Assembly: GCF_023887685.1 (NCBI RefSeq)
Contig: NZ_JAMWMR010000001.1
Location: forward strand, 62,001 to 126,000
Direction: 5' to 3'
Source of the DNA: Streptomyces macrolidinus
Lineage (GTDB): Bacteria; Actinomycetota; Actinomycetes; Streptomycetales; Streptomycetaceae
DNA length: 64,000 nucleotides
The notes beneath the pieces were generated by a model that worked only from the letters and a program-made list of their open reading frames with translations, had not been told where the DNA came from and did no database searches. Of the stretch, positions 43,188-51,324 are shown piece after piece (the stretch's first letter is position 1; each line of letters opens with the position of its first letter). The position numbers and the translations under genes were made by a program.

Positions 43188-44408
43188 ATGACCCACATGA
43201 GCGAACCCGAGAGCGCTGCTGGAGTAGCAGAGAAGCCCGAGTTCACGTCGATCGAGATCTGCGCTGGAGCAGGCGGGCAGGCGATCGGTCTGCACCAGGC
43301 GGGCTTCGGGCACCTGGCTCTTGTGGAGATCGACAAGCACGCGGTTGACACGCTCAAGCAGAACATCAAAGACCACGAAGCCTGGGCATGGGAGCGGGAG
43401 CACTGTGACGTTCTGGAAGGTGACGTCAACAACTTCAGGCCTGCCGAGGACCTGGAGAAGAGCGGAGACCTGCTGAAGCAGCGCGAACTGGACCTGTTGG
43501 CCGGGGGTGTGCCGTGCCCTCCGTTCTCGCACGCGGGGAAACAGCTCGGGAAGGCTGATGAGCGCGACCTCTTCCCGCGCATGCTCGACCTTGTGGAGAT
43601 TCTGAAACCGCGCGCAGTCATGATCGAGAACGTCCGCGGAATCATGGACCCGAAGTTCTCGGACTACCGAGACTGGATCAAGGCGAGGCTTCAGGGCGGT
43701 TCTTATCGAGGCGATGACGGCCAGGTGGCCCATGAGCATGGTCTCGGGTACACGGTGTGTAAGTGGGACATCCTGGAGGCCAGTGATTTCGGAGTGCCTC
43801 AACTGCGCCCGCGTGCCATCCTCGTAGCGTTTCGTGACGACGTGATCAAGGACGTCAAGTTCGAGTGGCCTACTGCAACGCACGAAGACCCGGTCAGTGT
43901 GGCTGACAGCCTCCAGGAGTCCATGCGCGAGCGATATGAGCCCTACTTCGAGGGGGCTCATGCGGCCAAGGCCCGTTACTCCTACGACCGATGGCTCAAG
44001 AAGGCTCGGGATCGGGCTGTCGAACTCGAAGGCAAGGGTGGAGGTATTGCCCCCACGCTTGTCGGTGGTTCGAAGAAGCACGGAGGCGCAGACCTCGGGC
44101 CCAGCCGTGCGAAGGCGGCCTGGAAGCAACTTGGCATCTCGGGTATGGGTGTCGCCAACGATGCCGAGACGTGCAAGAAGAAGAGCACCGAAGCTCGGGA
44201 CCTCTTCGACCCAGATGGCCCGATGCTCACCGTGCGCCAGGCCGCCATCATCCAGGGCTTTCCCGCGGAGTGGGGGTTCTCCGGCGGGAAGACGGCGCAG
44301 TACCGGCAGGTTGGCAATGCGTTTCCGCCCCCCGTCGCTAAGGCAGTCGGTAAGTCGATCATCGATGTTCTGAAGGCAGCCCAGGAGCGCGACGAGAAGA
44401 AGGGCTGA
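43188..44408 (+). CDS. dcm: DNA (cytosine-5) methyltransferase
   Basis: The 406-residue enzyme transfers methyl from SAM to cytosine C5. The motifs occur in order: I (SIEICAGAGGQAIGLHQAGF), IV with catalytic Cys110 (LAGGVPCPPFSHAGKQ), VI (PRAVMIENVRG, Glu147), VIII (PQLRPRAILVAF) and X (RQVGNAFPPPVAKAVG). The target-recognition region is about 215-330. By its position facing a NaeI-like endonuclease gene I infer GCCGGC or a related site, but the specificity is unproven. The ATG at 43188 is followed by another at 43197. The 3' end overlaps vsr by 50 bp. Visibly lower GC than core genes. Confidence 0.95.
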   Translation: MTHMSEPESAAGVAEKPEFTSIEICAGAGGQAIGLHQAGFGHLALVEIDKHAVDTLKQNIKDHEAWAWEREHCDVLEGDVNNFRPAEDLEKSGDLLKQRELDLLAGGVPCPPFSHAGKQLGKADERDLFPRMLDLVEILKPRAVMIENVRGIMDPKFSDYRDWIKARLQGGSYRGDDGQVAHEHGLGYTVCKWDILEASDFGVPQLRPRAILVAFRDDVIKDVKFEWPTATHEDPVSVADSLQESMRERYEPYFEGAHAAKARYSYDRWLKKARDRAVELEGKGGGIAPTLVGGSKKHGGADLGPSRAKAAWKQLGISGMGVANDAETCKKKSTEARDLFDPDGPMLTVRQAAIIQGFPAEWGFSGGKTAQYRQVGNAFPPPVAKAVGKSIIDVLKAAQERDEKKG

Positions 44409-44883
44409 GGCCGGTTCCTTGCCCGCCTGCCTTAGCTGCAATCCGGTGCTTGAGGACTTCCGCCGTGATCTGTGCAGCGCACTCTGCTGAGGCCTCATGC
44501 TCCCAGAACCGGAGCACCGTCCAGCCGGCTTCGGTCAGGCGCTGGTCGGTGTCCCGGTCACGGGCCATGTTCCGGGCCACCTTGTCTGACCAGTACCCGG
44601 GGTTCGTCTTCGGGGCTACATAGTGCTCGGGGCAGCCGTGCCAGTAGCAGCCGTCGATGAAGACGGCGACCTTCGCCGGGCGGAAGACCATGTCGGCCGT
44701 CCGGCGAAGATCGGGCAGAGGCCTTGCAGCGACCCGGTACCGCAGCCCCTGGGCATGCACGAGCCTGCGGATCAGTTGTTCCGGCTTCGTGTCCCGGCTG
44801 CGGATCGCCTGCATGTTCCGGCGGCGAGCAGCGGATGATGCCCAAGAGCCGTGTGGAGGCACCCAAAGCTCGTCCTCAACCAT
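44359..44883 (-). CDS. vsr: Very short patch repair (Vsr) endonuclease
   Basis: The 174-residue protein nicks T:G mismatches that arise when 5-methylcytosine deaminates. Vsr hallmarks are NMQAIRSRDTKPEQLIRRLV, TADMVFRPAKVAVFIDGCYW with Asp64, and the metal-bound HGCPEHYVAPKTNPGYW (His82, His87). Zinc-type ligands are in GCYWHGC. A start at the internal Met24 (MQAIRSRD) would give a more usual length of about 150. Vsr genes travel with cytosine methylases, and here it lies convergent to dcm and 35 bp after the NaeI-like gene, so it is probably co-transcribed with that gene. Confidence 0.95.
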   Translation of the reverse strand: MVEDELWVPPHGSWASSAARRRNMQAIRSRDTKPEQLIRRLVHAQGLRYRVAARPLPDLRRTADMVFRPAKVAVFIDGCYWHGCPEHYVAPKTNPGYWSDKVARNMARDRDTDQRLTEAGWTVLRFWEHEASAECAAQITAEVLKHRIAAKAGGQGTGLSPSSRRAPGLPSEHR

Positions 44884-44918
44884 CGTGCTCTGTTCCAGTC
44901 CTTGACGTGCTATGCCGA

Positions 44919-45932
44919 TCAGTCTTCGGCTTCGTTGGTCACTTTGGGTAGGCGGGGCGCTGTCTCCGGGAGATCACCTTCGTCGGCCAGAACCCACTCC
45001 TTGCCATCCAGCTTCACTCGGGGGCGGTCACCGTGATGGGCGCGGGCCTCCGCTACTCGGAAGCTAACGAACTCCCCACGCTGGGGCACCTCAGCTCCGA
45101 TCTGCCGGGCAATCTCCTGGTGCCTGCTGTAGGGGCCAGCAATCACGATGCCCTCTCCCCGCAGCACAGTGCGTGCCCTGCCATCTCCCTCCCGAAGACG
45201 CGCCATGTAGTCGAGCTGCTGAGCTGCCGTACGGATAGCGCCTCGTCCGATGTGTCGGTTCTGAACTCGACGGAACAGTTCAATTACGCGCCTTTGGCCC
45301 TTTCGGTTCCCTTCCAGAAGGATCTCCTTGCGGGTAGCCTCGGGAAGATGCAGAAGGACATTTTCGGGGAGGTCTGCGTCACGCCAAAGCCAGGCAATTC
45401 TGTTGCGATGCTCCGCCTTTACCGTCAGCTTCTTGTCGCGGTTACTTCCCGTGTTGAGCCATTCCTCGCGTACGCGGAACAGTCCGGCGCTCCACCGGCT
45501 CTTACTGTCGTCTGCCCAGACGAGAAGGCAGAGATACCCCATGGCCTCCGGGGGGATCATCCATCCACCGAAGTCCTGGGAGAACTTGCAGTCTACGTCG
45601 ATACCGCAGATCCGATAGTCCATCGGATGCTTCGCGATGCCAACGTCTGCGCCGTCATCAAATCGGAACTCTCGTTGCAGGTTGATCTCTACGAGAGTGC
45701 CCGCGTGAGTCTTCTCCGTTTTGAAGAGGGTCTTCCAGTCCCAGCGCCCGGTGACCTCGCCATTGAGTAGCTGGTCAATGGTGTTGCGTAGTACTGAAGC
45801 GAACCGGACTCCATCGGGGTCGAGGCTTTGAATGTGTTCATAGACCTTCTGTAGCTCACGATCGTCCTCGAACAGTTCCTGGGCGGCGATCCGGTGTGCT
45901 GCGCGAAGATCTTCTTCTTCAAAAGGAAGCAA
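44919..45932 (-). CDS. NaeI-family type II restriction endonuclease
   Basis: The 337-residue protein aligns along its length with NaeI (317 residues, cuts GCCGGC). Matching landmarks include SLDPDGVRFASVLRNTIDQL, TGRWDWKTLFKTEKTHAGTL, VEINLQREFRF, and DYRICGIDVDCKFSQ. The catalytic set of NaeI (Glu70, Asp86, Asp95, Lys97) is present as Glu82, Asp105, Asp114 and Lys116. Leu55 lies at the NaeI Leu43 position, whose change to Lys gives topoisomerase activity. There is no good ATG: TTG at 45932 gives a NaeI-like length, and the alternative ATG at 46064 lies inside the upstream gene. The gene's 5' region is A/T-rich. Confidence 0.9.
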   Translation of the reverse strand: MLPFEEEDLRAAHRIAAQELFEDDRELQKVYEHIQSLDPDGVRFASVLRNTIDQLLNGEVTGRWDWKTLFKTEKTHAGTLVEINLQREFRFDDGADVGIAKHPMDYRICGIDVDCKFSQDFGGWMIPPEAMGYLCLLVWADDSKSRWSAGLFRVREEWLNTGSNRDKKLTVKAEHRNRIAWLWRDADLPENVLLHLPEATRKEILLEGNRKGQRRVIELFRRVQNRHIGRGAIRTAAQQLDYMARLREGDGRARTVLRGEGIVIAGPYSRHQEIARQIGAEVPQRGEFVSFRVAEARAHHGDRPRVKLDGKEWVLADEGDLPETAPRLPKVTNEAED

Positions 45933-45978
45933 TTTTGGTCCCTGACGGTATTTTTGGGCAGGTCTTCGGCGAAGGAGA

Positions 45979-47001
45979 TTACGAGAGAGAATCTCCGTGA
46001 CACTTCTCGTACGGCCGCTTCGACCCGCACCAGCAAGCCGCCCCCCGCTCCGGCGGCCAGGCAACCGCTCGCCCCCGTGCCGCCAGCGTCGTCGCGTACT
46101 GGGGGAGCAGGGTCGTGTCCGTCGGGCGGGAGCCCTCTGAGGCTGCGAAGGCCTCGTACGACGGGACCGTGCCGGTCACGATGCCCAGGTTCGGGGTGCC
46201 GGAGGCGACCAGTTCCCGAAGTGAGGCCTCTATCGTCGCCAGGTGGGCCTCGTGGGAGGGGTACTCCGTGGCCAGGGACGGGTACGCCGTCACCAGCTCT
46301 GTCAGTTCCCGGGCCGGCCAGTGCAGGACCGCTACCGGGAACGGGCGGGACAGGGCCTCCCGGTAGGCGCCCAGTTCCGCGCGCAGGCGGCTGATCTCCG
46401 CCGCCAGCTCCGCCGGGTTGTCCGAGCCCAGGGACCAGACGCGCTTCGGGTCGTGGAGTTCGTCCAGGGTGACCGGGGCGGAGTGGAGGGTGTCGGCCAG
46501 CATGTCCCAGTCGTCGTGGGCGGCGGCCAGCATGCGGCGGACGCGGTGGCGGCCGAAGAGGAGCGGGTGCGTGGAGTGCGGGGGCGCCGTCTCGGTGTCG
46601 CCGAGCAGGAGGCTCAGGCCCTGCGTGAAGGTCGCCTCCGCCGCCTCCAGCTCGTCGTGCGACTCCAGGGACTCCGCCACGATCACCCAGGGCGCCGGGT
46701 GCCGCGGGGAGGACGCGCGGATGCCGTCGATGATCGCCCGTGCCTCCGCCTCGTGGCCGTACTCCCACAGGTTCGACGCCTTCAGGGCGCGGACGAGGTG
46801 GGGGTGGTCCAGCGGCTCGGCGGACGACAGCAGACGGTCGTACAACGCGGTCGCGCCGGGGCGGTCGCCGGCCAGTTCCCGGTGGGCCGCGGCCTGGAGC
46901 AGCAGGTGTTCCGCGTCCTCGGGGTACAGGCCGGCGGTCCGCTCCAGGCGTGCCGCTTCGGCGTGGTGGTCGACGTTCTCGGCAGGCGTGTCGGGGCGCA
47001 T
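45979..47001 (-). CDS. TPR-like protein with C-terminal SEC-C motif
   Basis: The 340-residue protein has helical repeats through about residue 160 (AARLERTAGLYPEDAEHLLL, ATALYDRLLSSAEPLDHPHL), resembling tetratricopeptide repeats. It ends in a SEC-C zinc motif, ACWCGSKRPYEKCHG, which often mediates binding to ribosomal or nucleic-acid partners. The ATG at 47001 is chosen; one three codons upstream is also possible. Its stop codon falls near the start of the NaeI-like gene, at the right edge of the low-GC island. Function unknown. Confidence 0.82.
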   Translation of the reverse strand: MRPDTPAENVDHHAEAARLERTAGLYPEDAEHLLLQAAAHRELAGDRPGATALYDRLLSSAEPLDHPHLVRALKASNLWEYGHEAEARAIIDGIRASSPRHPAPWVIVAESLESHDELEAAEATFTQGLSLLLGDTETAPPHSTHPLLFGRHRVRRMLAAAHDDWDMLADTLHSAPVTLDELHDPKRVWSLGSDNPAELAAEISRLRAELGAYREALSRPFPVAVLHWPARELTELVTAYPSLATEYPSHEAHLATIEASLRELVASGTPNLGIVTGTVPSYEAFAASEGSRPTDTTLLPQYATTLAARGRAVAWPPERGAACWCGSKRPYEKCHGDSLS

Positions 47002-47080
47002 GGCAGACACCGTACTGCCGCCGACCGACAGTGGAGCGAGATTCGCAGGTCAGGGCCACCCGGCCCGGTGAGGCCCCGCG

Positions 47081-48187
47081 CTATGCCGTCGCCTTCCCGG
47101 GAGCCGCGCCCGCGCGGTCCACCGCGGCCTTGGTGAGGATCGCCGACGTGCCGACAACGGTCCCGGCCGGGCCCGCGTCGCCGGGTTCGGTGAGGACCGA
47201 TCGTTCGCCTAGGAACGCGTACGTGGTCCGGTCGAAGATCCACTGTGTCTGCTGTCCGTGTGCCGTACGGGCGACGGCGACGCCCTCGCGTCCCGTGGCG
47301 TCGGCCGCGGCGCGGATCACCGTGACCCCGGGGATCTTCGCGGCGGCCCGGTAGAGCGCGGCGCTGACCCGCGGTGGTGCCCAGGTCTCGGCCAACAGGT
47401 CGCCGATCGCGGTGAACGCCCGCTGGTCCGGGTCCTGGCCCTGTCCGCGGGTCTCGTTCCGGATCAGCTTCAGCAGGGCGTCGGGGTCGGTGGGCAACGA
47501 TGCGACGTAGGTGTAGGTCGGGTTGTCGATCGACGGGCCGCCCGCCCTGTCCGGATCGCTCGGCCGGGGTGTCGCCCCTGGGCCGTCGAGGGTGTAGACC
47601 GGCGCGTCCGGGCCGAGCGGGGAGTCGGGGCGGCCTGCCTCGCGCAGCAGGCCGGAGCGACTGCCGTCGGCGGACAGCCACACCTGCCGCGTGTGCGCGG
47701 GAGCCATGGTCACGGGGCCTCCCGCGGCGCTCTGCCCGGCGTAGGCGACCTTGCTCTCGACGTACACGAACTGGTCGGCACGGACGGCCGGTTGTTCGCT
47801 TTCGGCGGCGGCGAGTGCGACGCGGTCCAGGAGTTGCCTCGCCTCGGGTGCGCGGGGGGTGCCGCCATCCGCGATCGCGGTGGTGGTGCGGCTTGCAGGG
47901 GTGGCGGTGAGGTTCACTGCCACGACGCCGCAGACCGCCATGGCGCAGGCGATGGTCGGCACCATGACCCGGACCGATCGCGGGCGCGGGCGCGGGCGCG
48001 TGGCTCGGACGCTGACGCGGCCGGTCGGCTCGGCGAGGGCGGCTTCGCGCAGCAGCGCCTCCTTCAGCAGCGGTCCACGGTCAGGACCCAGGTCCGGGAC
48101 CGGCGGTGGGGGCAGCAGGTCTGCGAGGTCGGCGCGCTCGGTCTCCTCGGACCGGTGGTGCGTACGGCGCCGCGGGGTGATGTTCAT
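47081..48187 (-). CDS. CU044_5270-type membrane protein, sigma-factor partner
   Basis: The 368-residue protein has a charged cytoplasmic N-terminus (about 1-70), one membrane helix (about 73-92, VMVPTIACAMAVCGVVAVNL) and a long extracytoplasmic part with strands such as DQFVYVESKVAYAG and TRQVWLSADGSRSGLLRE. The layout matches the CU044_5270 family, encoded directly after ECF sigma factors. ATGA overlap with the sigma gene (48184-48187) gives coupled translation. It is likely an anti-sigma or a sensor for it, by context; no zinc-binding motif is present. Confidence 0.83.
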   Translation of the reverse strand: MNITPRRRTHHRSEETERADLADLLPPPPVPDLGPDRGPLLKEALLREAALAEPTGRVSVRATRPRPRPRSVRVMVPTIACAMAVCGVVAVNLTATPASRTTTAIADGGTPRAPEARQLLDRVALAAAESEQPAVRADQFVYVESKVAYAGQSAAGGPVTMAPAHTRQVWLSADGSRSGLLREAGRPDSPLGPDAPVYTLDGPGATPRPSDPDRAGGPSIDNPTYTYVASLPTDPDALLKLIRNETRGQGQDPDQRAFTAIGDLLAETWAPPRVSAALYRAAAKIPGVTVIRAAADATGREGVAVARTAHGQQTQWIFDRTTYAFLGERSVLTEPGDAGPAGTVVGTSAILTKAAVDRAGAAPGKATA

Positions 48188-48939
48188 CCGTGGTTCTCCT
48201 GGGTCGACCATCGGGCCGCGAGGATGCGGTCCGGTACTGGCTTGTGGTCCGGCGCCGGCTTGCGGCCCGGTACTGGCCTGCGGTCCGGTACGGAGCTGTC
48301 GGGGGCGGCGGAGGGTTCCCCGCGGTGCGTCGTGGGCGTCCGTCCGGCTCGGACCCGTACGGCCCGCGTGGCCTCCATGGCCTGCGTGGCTCGTGTGACG
48401 GGTGTGGTCCGGGCCGGGGTCTCGGCGAGTTCGCGCAGCCGGGTGCGGGCGCGGGACAGGCGGGACCGGACGGTGCCGACCGGCACGCCGAGCGCCTCCG
48501 CCGCAGCCGCGTAGTCCAGCCCGGCCCACACCACGAGGGTGAAGACCTCCCGGTCGCGGCGGCGCAGGCGGGCGAGTGCGGCGTGCGCGGCGCGCAGCTT
48601 CTCGGCGTCCTCGAGGTGCGTGACGAGATCGTCGGCGAAGTCCGGGATCGAGCCGCGCTCCGGGACACGGGCGAGCGCGATCTCGCGGCGTCGGCGTGCG
48701 CGTGCGTTGCCGCGCATGATGTTCGTGGCGATGCCCAGCAACCACGGGCGCAGACTGTCCCCCTCGGGGTGCAGCTTCTCCCGGCCGCGCCATGCCTCCA
48801 GGAAGGTCGTCGAGACGACGTCCTCGGCCTCCGCCCAGTCGCCCGTCACCCGCAGGGCATAGCGGTACAGCACTTGTGCGTGCTCGTCGTACAGCTCGCC
48901 CAAGGCGTCGCGGTCTCCGCGGCGGAAGCGATTCCTCAT
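48184..48939 (-). CDS. ECF-type RNA polymerase sigma factor
   Basis: The 251-residue protein has sigma region 2 (about 8-75: LGELYDEHAQVLYRYALRVT, GDWAEAEDVVSTTFLEAWRG, LRPWLLGIATNIMRGNARAR) and region 4 (about 115-170: RLRRRDREVFTLVVWAGLDY, AAAAEALGVPVGTVRSRLSR). A 70-residue low-complexity tail rich in Pro, Arg and Thr with repeats (VPDRRPVPGRKPAPDHKPVP) is unusual for the family. It is encoded just upstream of and overlapping the CU044_5270-type gene, and divergent from an exported-protein gene it could control. Confidence 0.92.
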   Translation of the reverse strand: MRNRFRRGDRDALGELYDEHAQVLYRYALRVTGDWAEAEDVVSTTFLEAWRGREKLHPEGDSLRPWLLGIATNIMRGNARARRRREIALARVPERGSIPDFADDLVTHLEDAEKLRAAHAALARLRRRDREVFTLVVWAGLDYAAAAEALGVPVGTVRSRLSRARTRLRELAETPARTTPVTRATQAMEATRAVRVRAGRTPTTHRGEPSAAPDSSVPDRRPVPGRKPAPDHKPVPDRILAARWSTQENHG

Positions 48940-49113
48940 GACTGTTTCCACACTCTGCTCTGCCGCGCCGGTCGCGGCGGTTCCGGTGACGTGCGCCACA
49001 CAGGCCGGACGTGCGCCGCACAGGCCGCCCGAGGCCACGCCCCCGCCCACGGTCCCGCCCTCGATGTGACGTGGAACACGGGAACCCCGGCGCCCGGCAG
49101 CGCAGTGCCGGTC

Positions 49114-50679
49114 ATGAACACTTCTTCCCTCTCCCGCCGGAGCGTCCTGCGGAACCTGACGCTCGCCGTCGCCCTGGTCGGCAGCACGACAGCCGTAGGG
49201 GGCGCCACCGCCTTCGCCGCGGCGCCCGAGACGTACACCCTCACGATCAAGCACCTCGACCGCGCGGGTCACCTGACCGGGTCCTACGAGACCAACGTCA
49301 CCGGGATCTCCGGTCCGGGCGCCGACGAGGTCGCCCACCCTTACGACGCTTCGGGCACGACCACCGTGCGTCTGCCCCAGGGCCGTTACCTGCTCGACAG
49401 TTCCCTGAGCACCGGTGACCGCGCGGACGGCACGGACTGGATCGTCCAACCGCGCCTCGACCTCGACCACGACACCACCATCACCGTCGACGCGCGGACC
49501 ACCGCCCCCGTCGACGTACAGCCGCCCGACGACTCGGCGGACTTCCAGCACGGCGCGATGTTCGTCCGGGTCACGCAGGGCGACGCGGTCCGCGAGGCCA
49601 ACCTGGTCACCTCTTCGTCGAAACTGCGCGTGGCCCACCTGGGACCCGACGCCGAGCCCGGTTCGGTGAAGCAGTGGTTCGACTCGTACTGGACGACCGA
49701 GAAGGGTGGTTACGCGCTCGGCTACACCTTCGACGGCGCCCGCGCCCTGACGGGGCTCACCCGTCACCCCGCCGCGAAGGACCTGGCCACCTTGCAGATC
49801 CGCGGCGCGGCCCGGCCGGGCGCCACGGGGAACGCGTCCTTCGACCTGCAACCGACGGTCGGACCGACCGTCGGAACCGCCCGGACCCTCACGACCCCCG
49901 GCACGGCCACCTACCTCGTGACGCCCGAGCGCGGCACCTGGGACGTCACCTACACGGCCCCCGCCAAGCCCGGCGCGACCCCCAACCGCTACTCCGCCGA
50001 CGGCATCGCCGTGCGCGCCGGGGCCACAACGACGCAGACCTTCGACAACGCCGTCTTCGGCCCGGTCCTCACCGACCGCACCGGCGTCGTACGGGACGGC
50101 GACCGCCTCGACGTCGATGTCCCGCTGCTCGCCGACGGCGACGGCCACGTGCCGTCGTCACCGGCGTACACCTCGGCCTCGACCACGCTGCACCGCGACG
50201 GCGTGCTCGTCGGGAAGCAGACCGGCACCCCCGGAAGCGCCCGGTTCACGGTGGAACCGGGGCGCGCGGCGTACCGGCTCACCAGCACGGTGAACCGCGC
50301 GGGTGCCCCCGGCACCGCCACCCGCGTGACCGCGTCCTGGACCTTCACCTCGGACACGACGACCGGTCCGACCTCGGTGCCGGTCAGCGTCGTGCGGTTC
50401 TCGCCCGCGCTCAGCCCGACCGGCACGGCGGCGGCGGGCTCGGCACTCCGTGTCCCCGTCACCGTGCTCGGTGCCGCCTCGCACGGGCAGGTGCGCTCGC
50501 TGGCGGTCTCGATGTCCGTGAACGGCGGCGCCTCGTGGACGCGGGTCCCGGTCGAGAACGGCGCCGTCACGATCCGCAACCCGCAGGCGGGCACCGGGGT
50601 CTCCTTGCGCGCCGACCTGACCGACACCGACGGGAACACCCTCACCCAGACCGTCATCGACGCCTACCGCACTCAGTGA
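49114..50679 (+). CDS. Exported beta-sandwich protein resembling an S8 peptidase C-terminus
   Basis: The 521-residue protein starts SSLSRRSVLRNLTLAVALVG, a twin-arginine-like signal peptide. The mature chain is beta-rich: YTLTIKHLDRAGHLTGSYET, YDASGTTTVRLPQGRYLLDS, LDLDHDTTITVDARTTAPVD. This matches what I recall of the C-terminal accessory halves of large Streptomyces subtilisin-like S8 peptidases, but there is no Asp/His/Ser catalytic domain in frame. It is complete from start to terminator, so it is not truncated by the window. It is divergent from an ECF sigma gene. Function unknown. Confidence 0.7.
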   Translation: MNTSSLSRRSVLRNLTLAVALVGSTTAVGGATAFAAAPETYTLTIKHLDRAGHLTGSYETNVTGISGPGADEVAHPYDASGTTTVRLPQGRYLLDSSLSTGDRADGTDWIVQPRLDLDHDTTITVDARTTAPVDVQPPDDSADFQHGAMFVRVTQGDAVREANLVTSSSKLRVAHLGPDAEPGSVKQWFDSYWTTEKGGYALGYTFDGARALTGLTRHPAAKDLATLQIRGAARPGATGNASFDLQPTVGPTVGTARTLTTPGTATYLVTPERGTWDVTYTAPAKPGATPNRYSADGIAVRAGATTTQTFDNAVFGPVLTDRTGVVRDGDRLDVDVPLLADGDGHVPSSPAYTSASTTLHRDGVLVGKQTGTPGSARFTVEPGRAAYRLTSTVNRAGAPGTATRVTASWTFTSDTTTGPTSVPVSVVRFSPALSPTGTAAAGSALRVPVTVLGAASHGQVRSLAVSMSVNGGASWTRVPVENGAVTIRNPQAGTGVSLRADLTDTDGNTLTQTVIDAYRTQ

Positions 50680-50701
50680 CCCGTCGTCCGGGAAGGTGAA
50701 C

Positions 50702-50735
50702 GGGCGATCGGGCCGACCCCACTGCCCGATCGCCC
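50702..50735 (+). terminator. Hairpin terminator after the exported-protein gene
   Basis: GGGCGATCGGG (50702-50712) pairs with CCCGATCGCCC (50725-50735) around a 12-nt loop. Confidence 0.7.
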
Positions 50736-50836
50736 TCACTGCCGGATCGTCCCCACCGGCGGGCGCGCCCGATCGTGTATAACGGCAGGGAGCAGCAAGG
50801 GAGTTACCAGTCTTACCACTCGGGGAGGAGAGGCCG

Positions 50837-51148
50837 ATGATCCGGTCCTGGACGAGACTGCGGCCCACCGCCGTGCTGCTGCTCCTGCTCCTCCAAGCCG
50901 TCGTCCTCGACACCGGCAGCCTCACCGCCGCCGTCGCCTTCGCCGCGACCGCCGCGGTCGGTTCCGCCCTCGCCGTCTGTGCGTTGATCGCCGCGTGCAG
51001 TGTGCCCGCCGTGGCCCCGACCCGCGTACGTACGGCTCTTCGCGACCGTGCGCATCGCACCGCGTTCCTGCCGCAACGGGACCCCGACGCCCCGGGCCGC
51101 AGGCGACCGCGGGCACCCGGACACGCCCTTCAGGCGACCGCCGCGTAG
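50837..51148 (+). CDS. Small membrane protein upstream of a YidC-like gene
   Basis: The 103-residue protein begins MIRSWTRLRPTAVLLLLLLQ and has two hydrophobic segments (AVLLLLLLQAVVLDTGSL and AVAFAATAAVGSALAVCALI), then an Arg/Pro-rich tail (RDRAHRTAFLPQRDPDAPG). It fits a DUF6412-like small membrane protein often found ahead of a YidC/Oxa1-type gene. A GGGGAGGAG site precedes the ATG. It may assist the insertase downstream, which is inference. Confidence 0.75.
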   Translation: MIRSWTRLRPTAVLLLLLLQAVVLDTGSLTAAVAFAATAAVGSALAVCALIAACSVPAVAPTRVRTALRDRAHRTAFLPQRDPDAPGRRRPRAPGHALQATAA

Positions 51149-51162
51149 GCCACACACCGGTC

Positions 51163-51250
51163 CGTTCCCGTACGTACGTATCGGCGTACGCACGTTACGT
51201 ATCCCGTACGCACCCACGTACGCACCGCCGTACGCCCACAGCCGAGTACG
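51163..51250. repeat. Cluster of GTACG/CGTAC words
   Basis: The gap before the YidC-like gene contains at least seven GTAC-centred palindromes (TACGTACGTA at 51171-51180, CGTACG at 51185-51190, CCCGTACGC, ACGTACGC, CCGTACGC, GAGTACGTG). Several share CGTACGC. The density is well above that of the surroundings. Confidence 0.7.
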
Positions 51251-51324
51251 TGTGGCCCACGCGGGTCGTCATGCCGACAGCTCATCTCACCACCCCGGCA
51301 CGACGAGACCCCGAAGGGCTCCCC

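Noticed and set aside
43000-46000. Prophage or transposon as the carrier of the restriction module
   Set aside because: No integrase, transposase, terminal repeats or phage structural gene was seen in the window.
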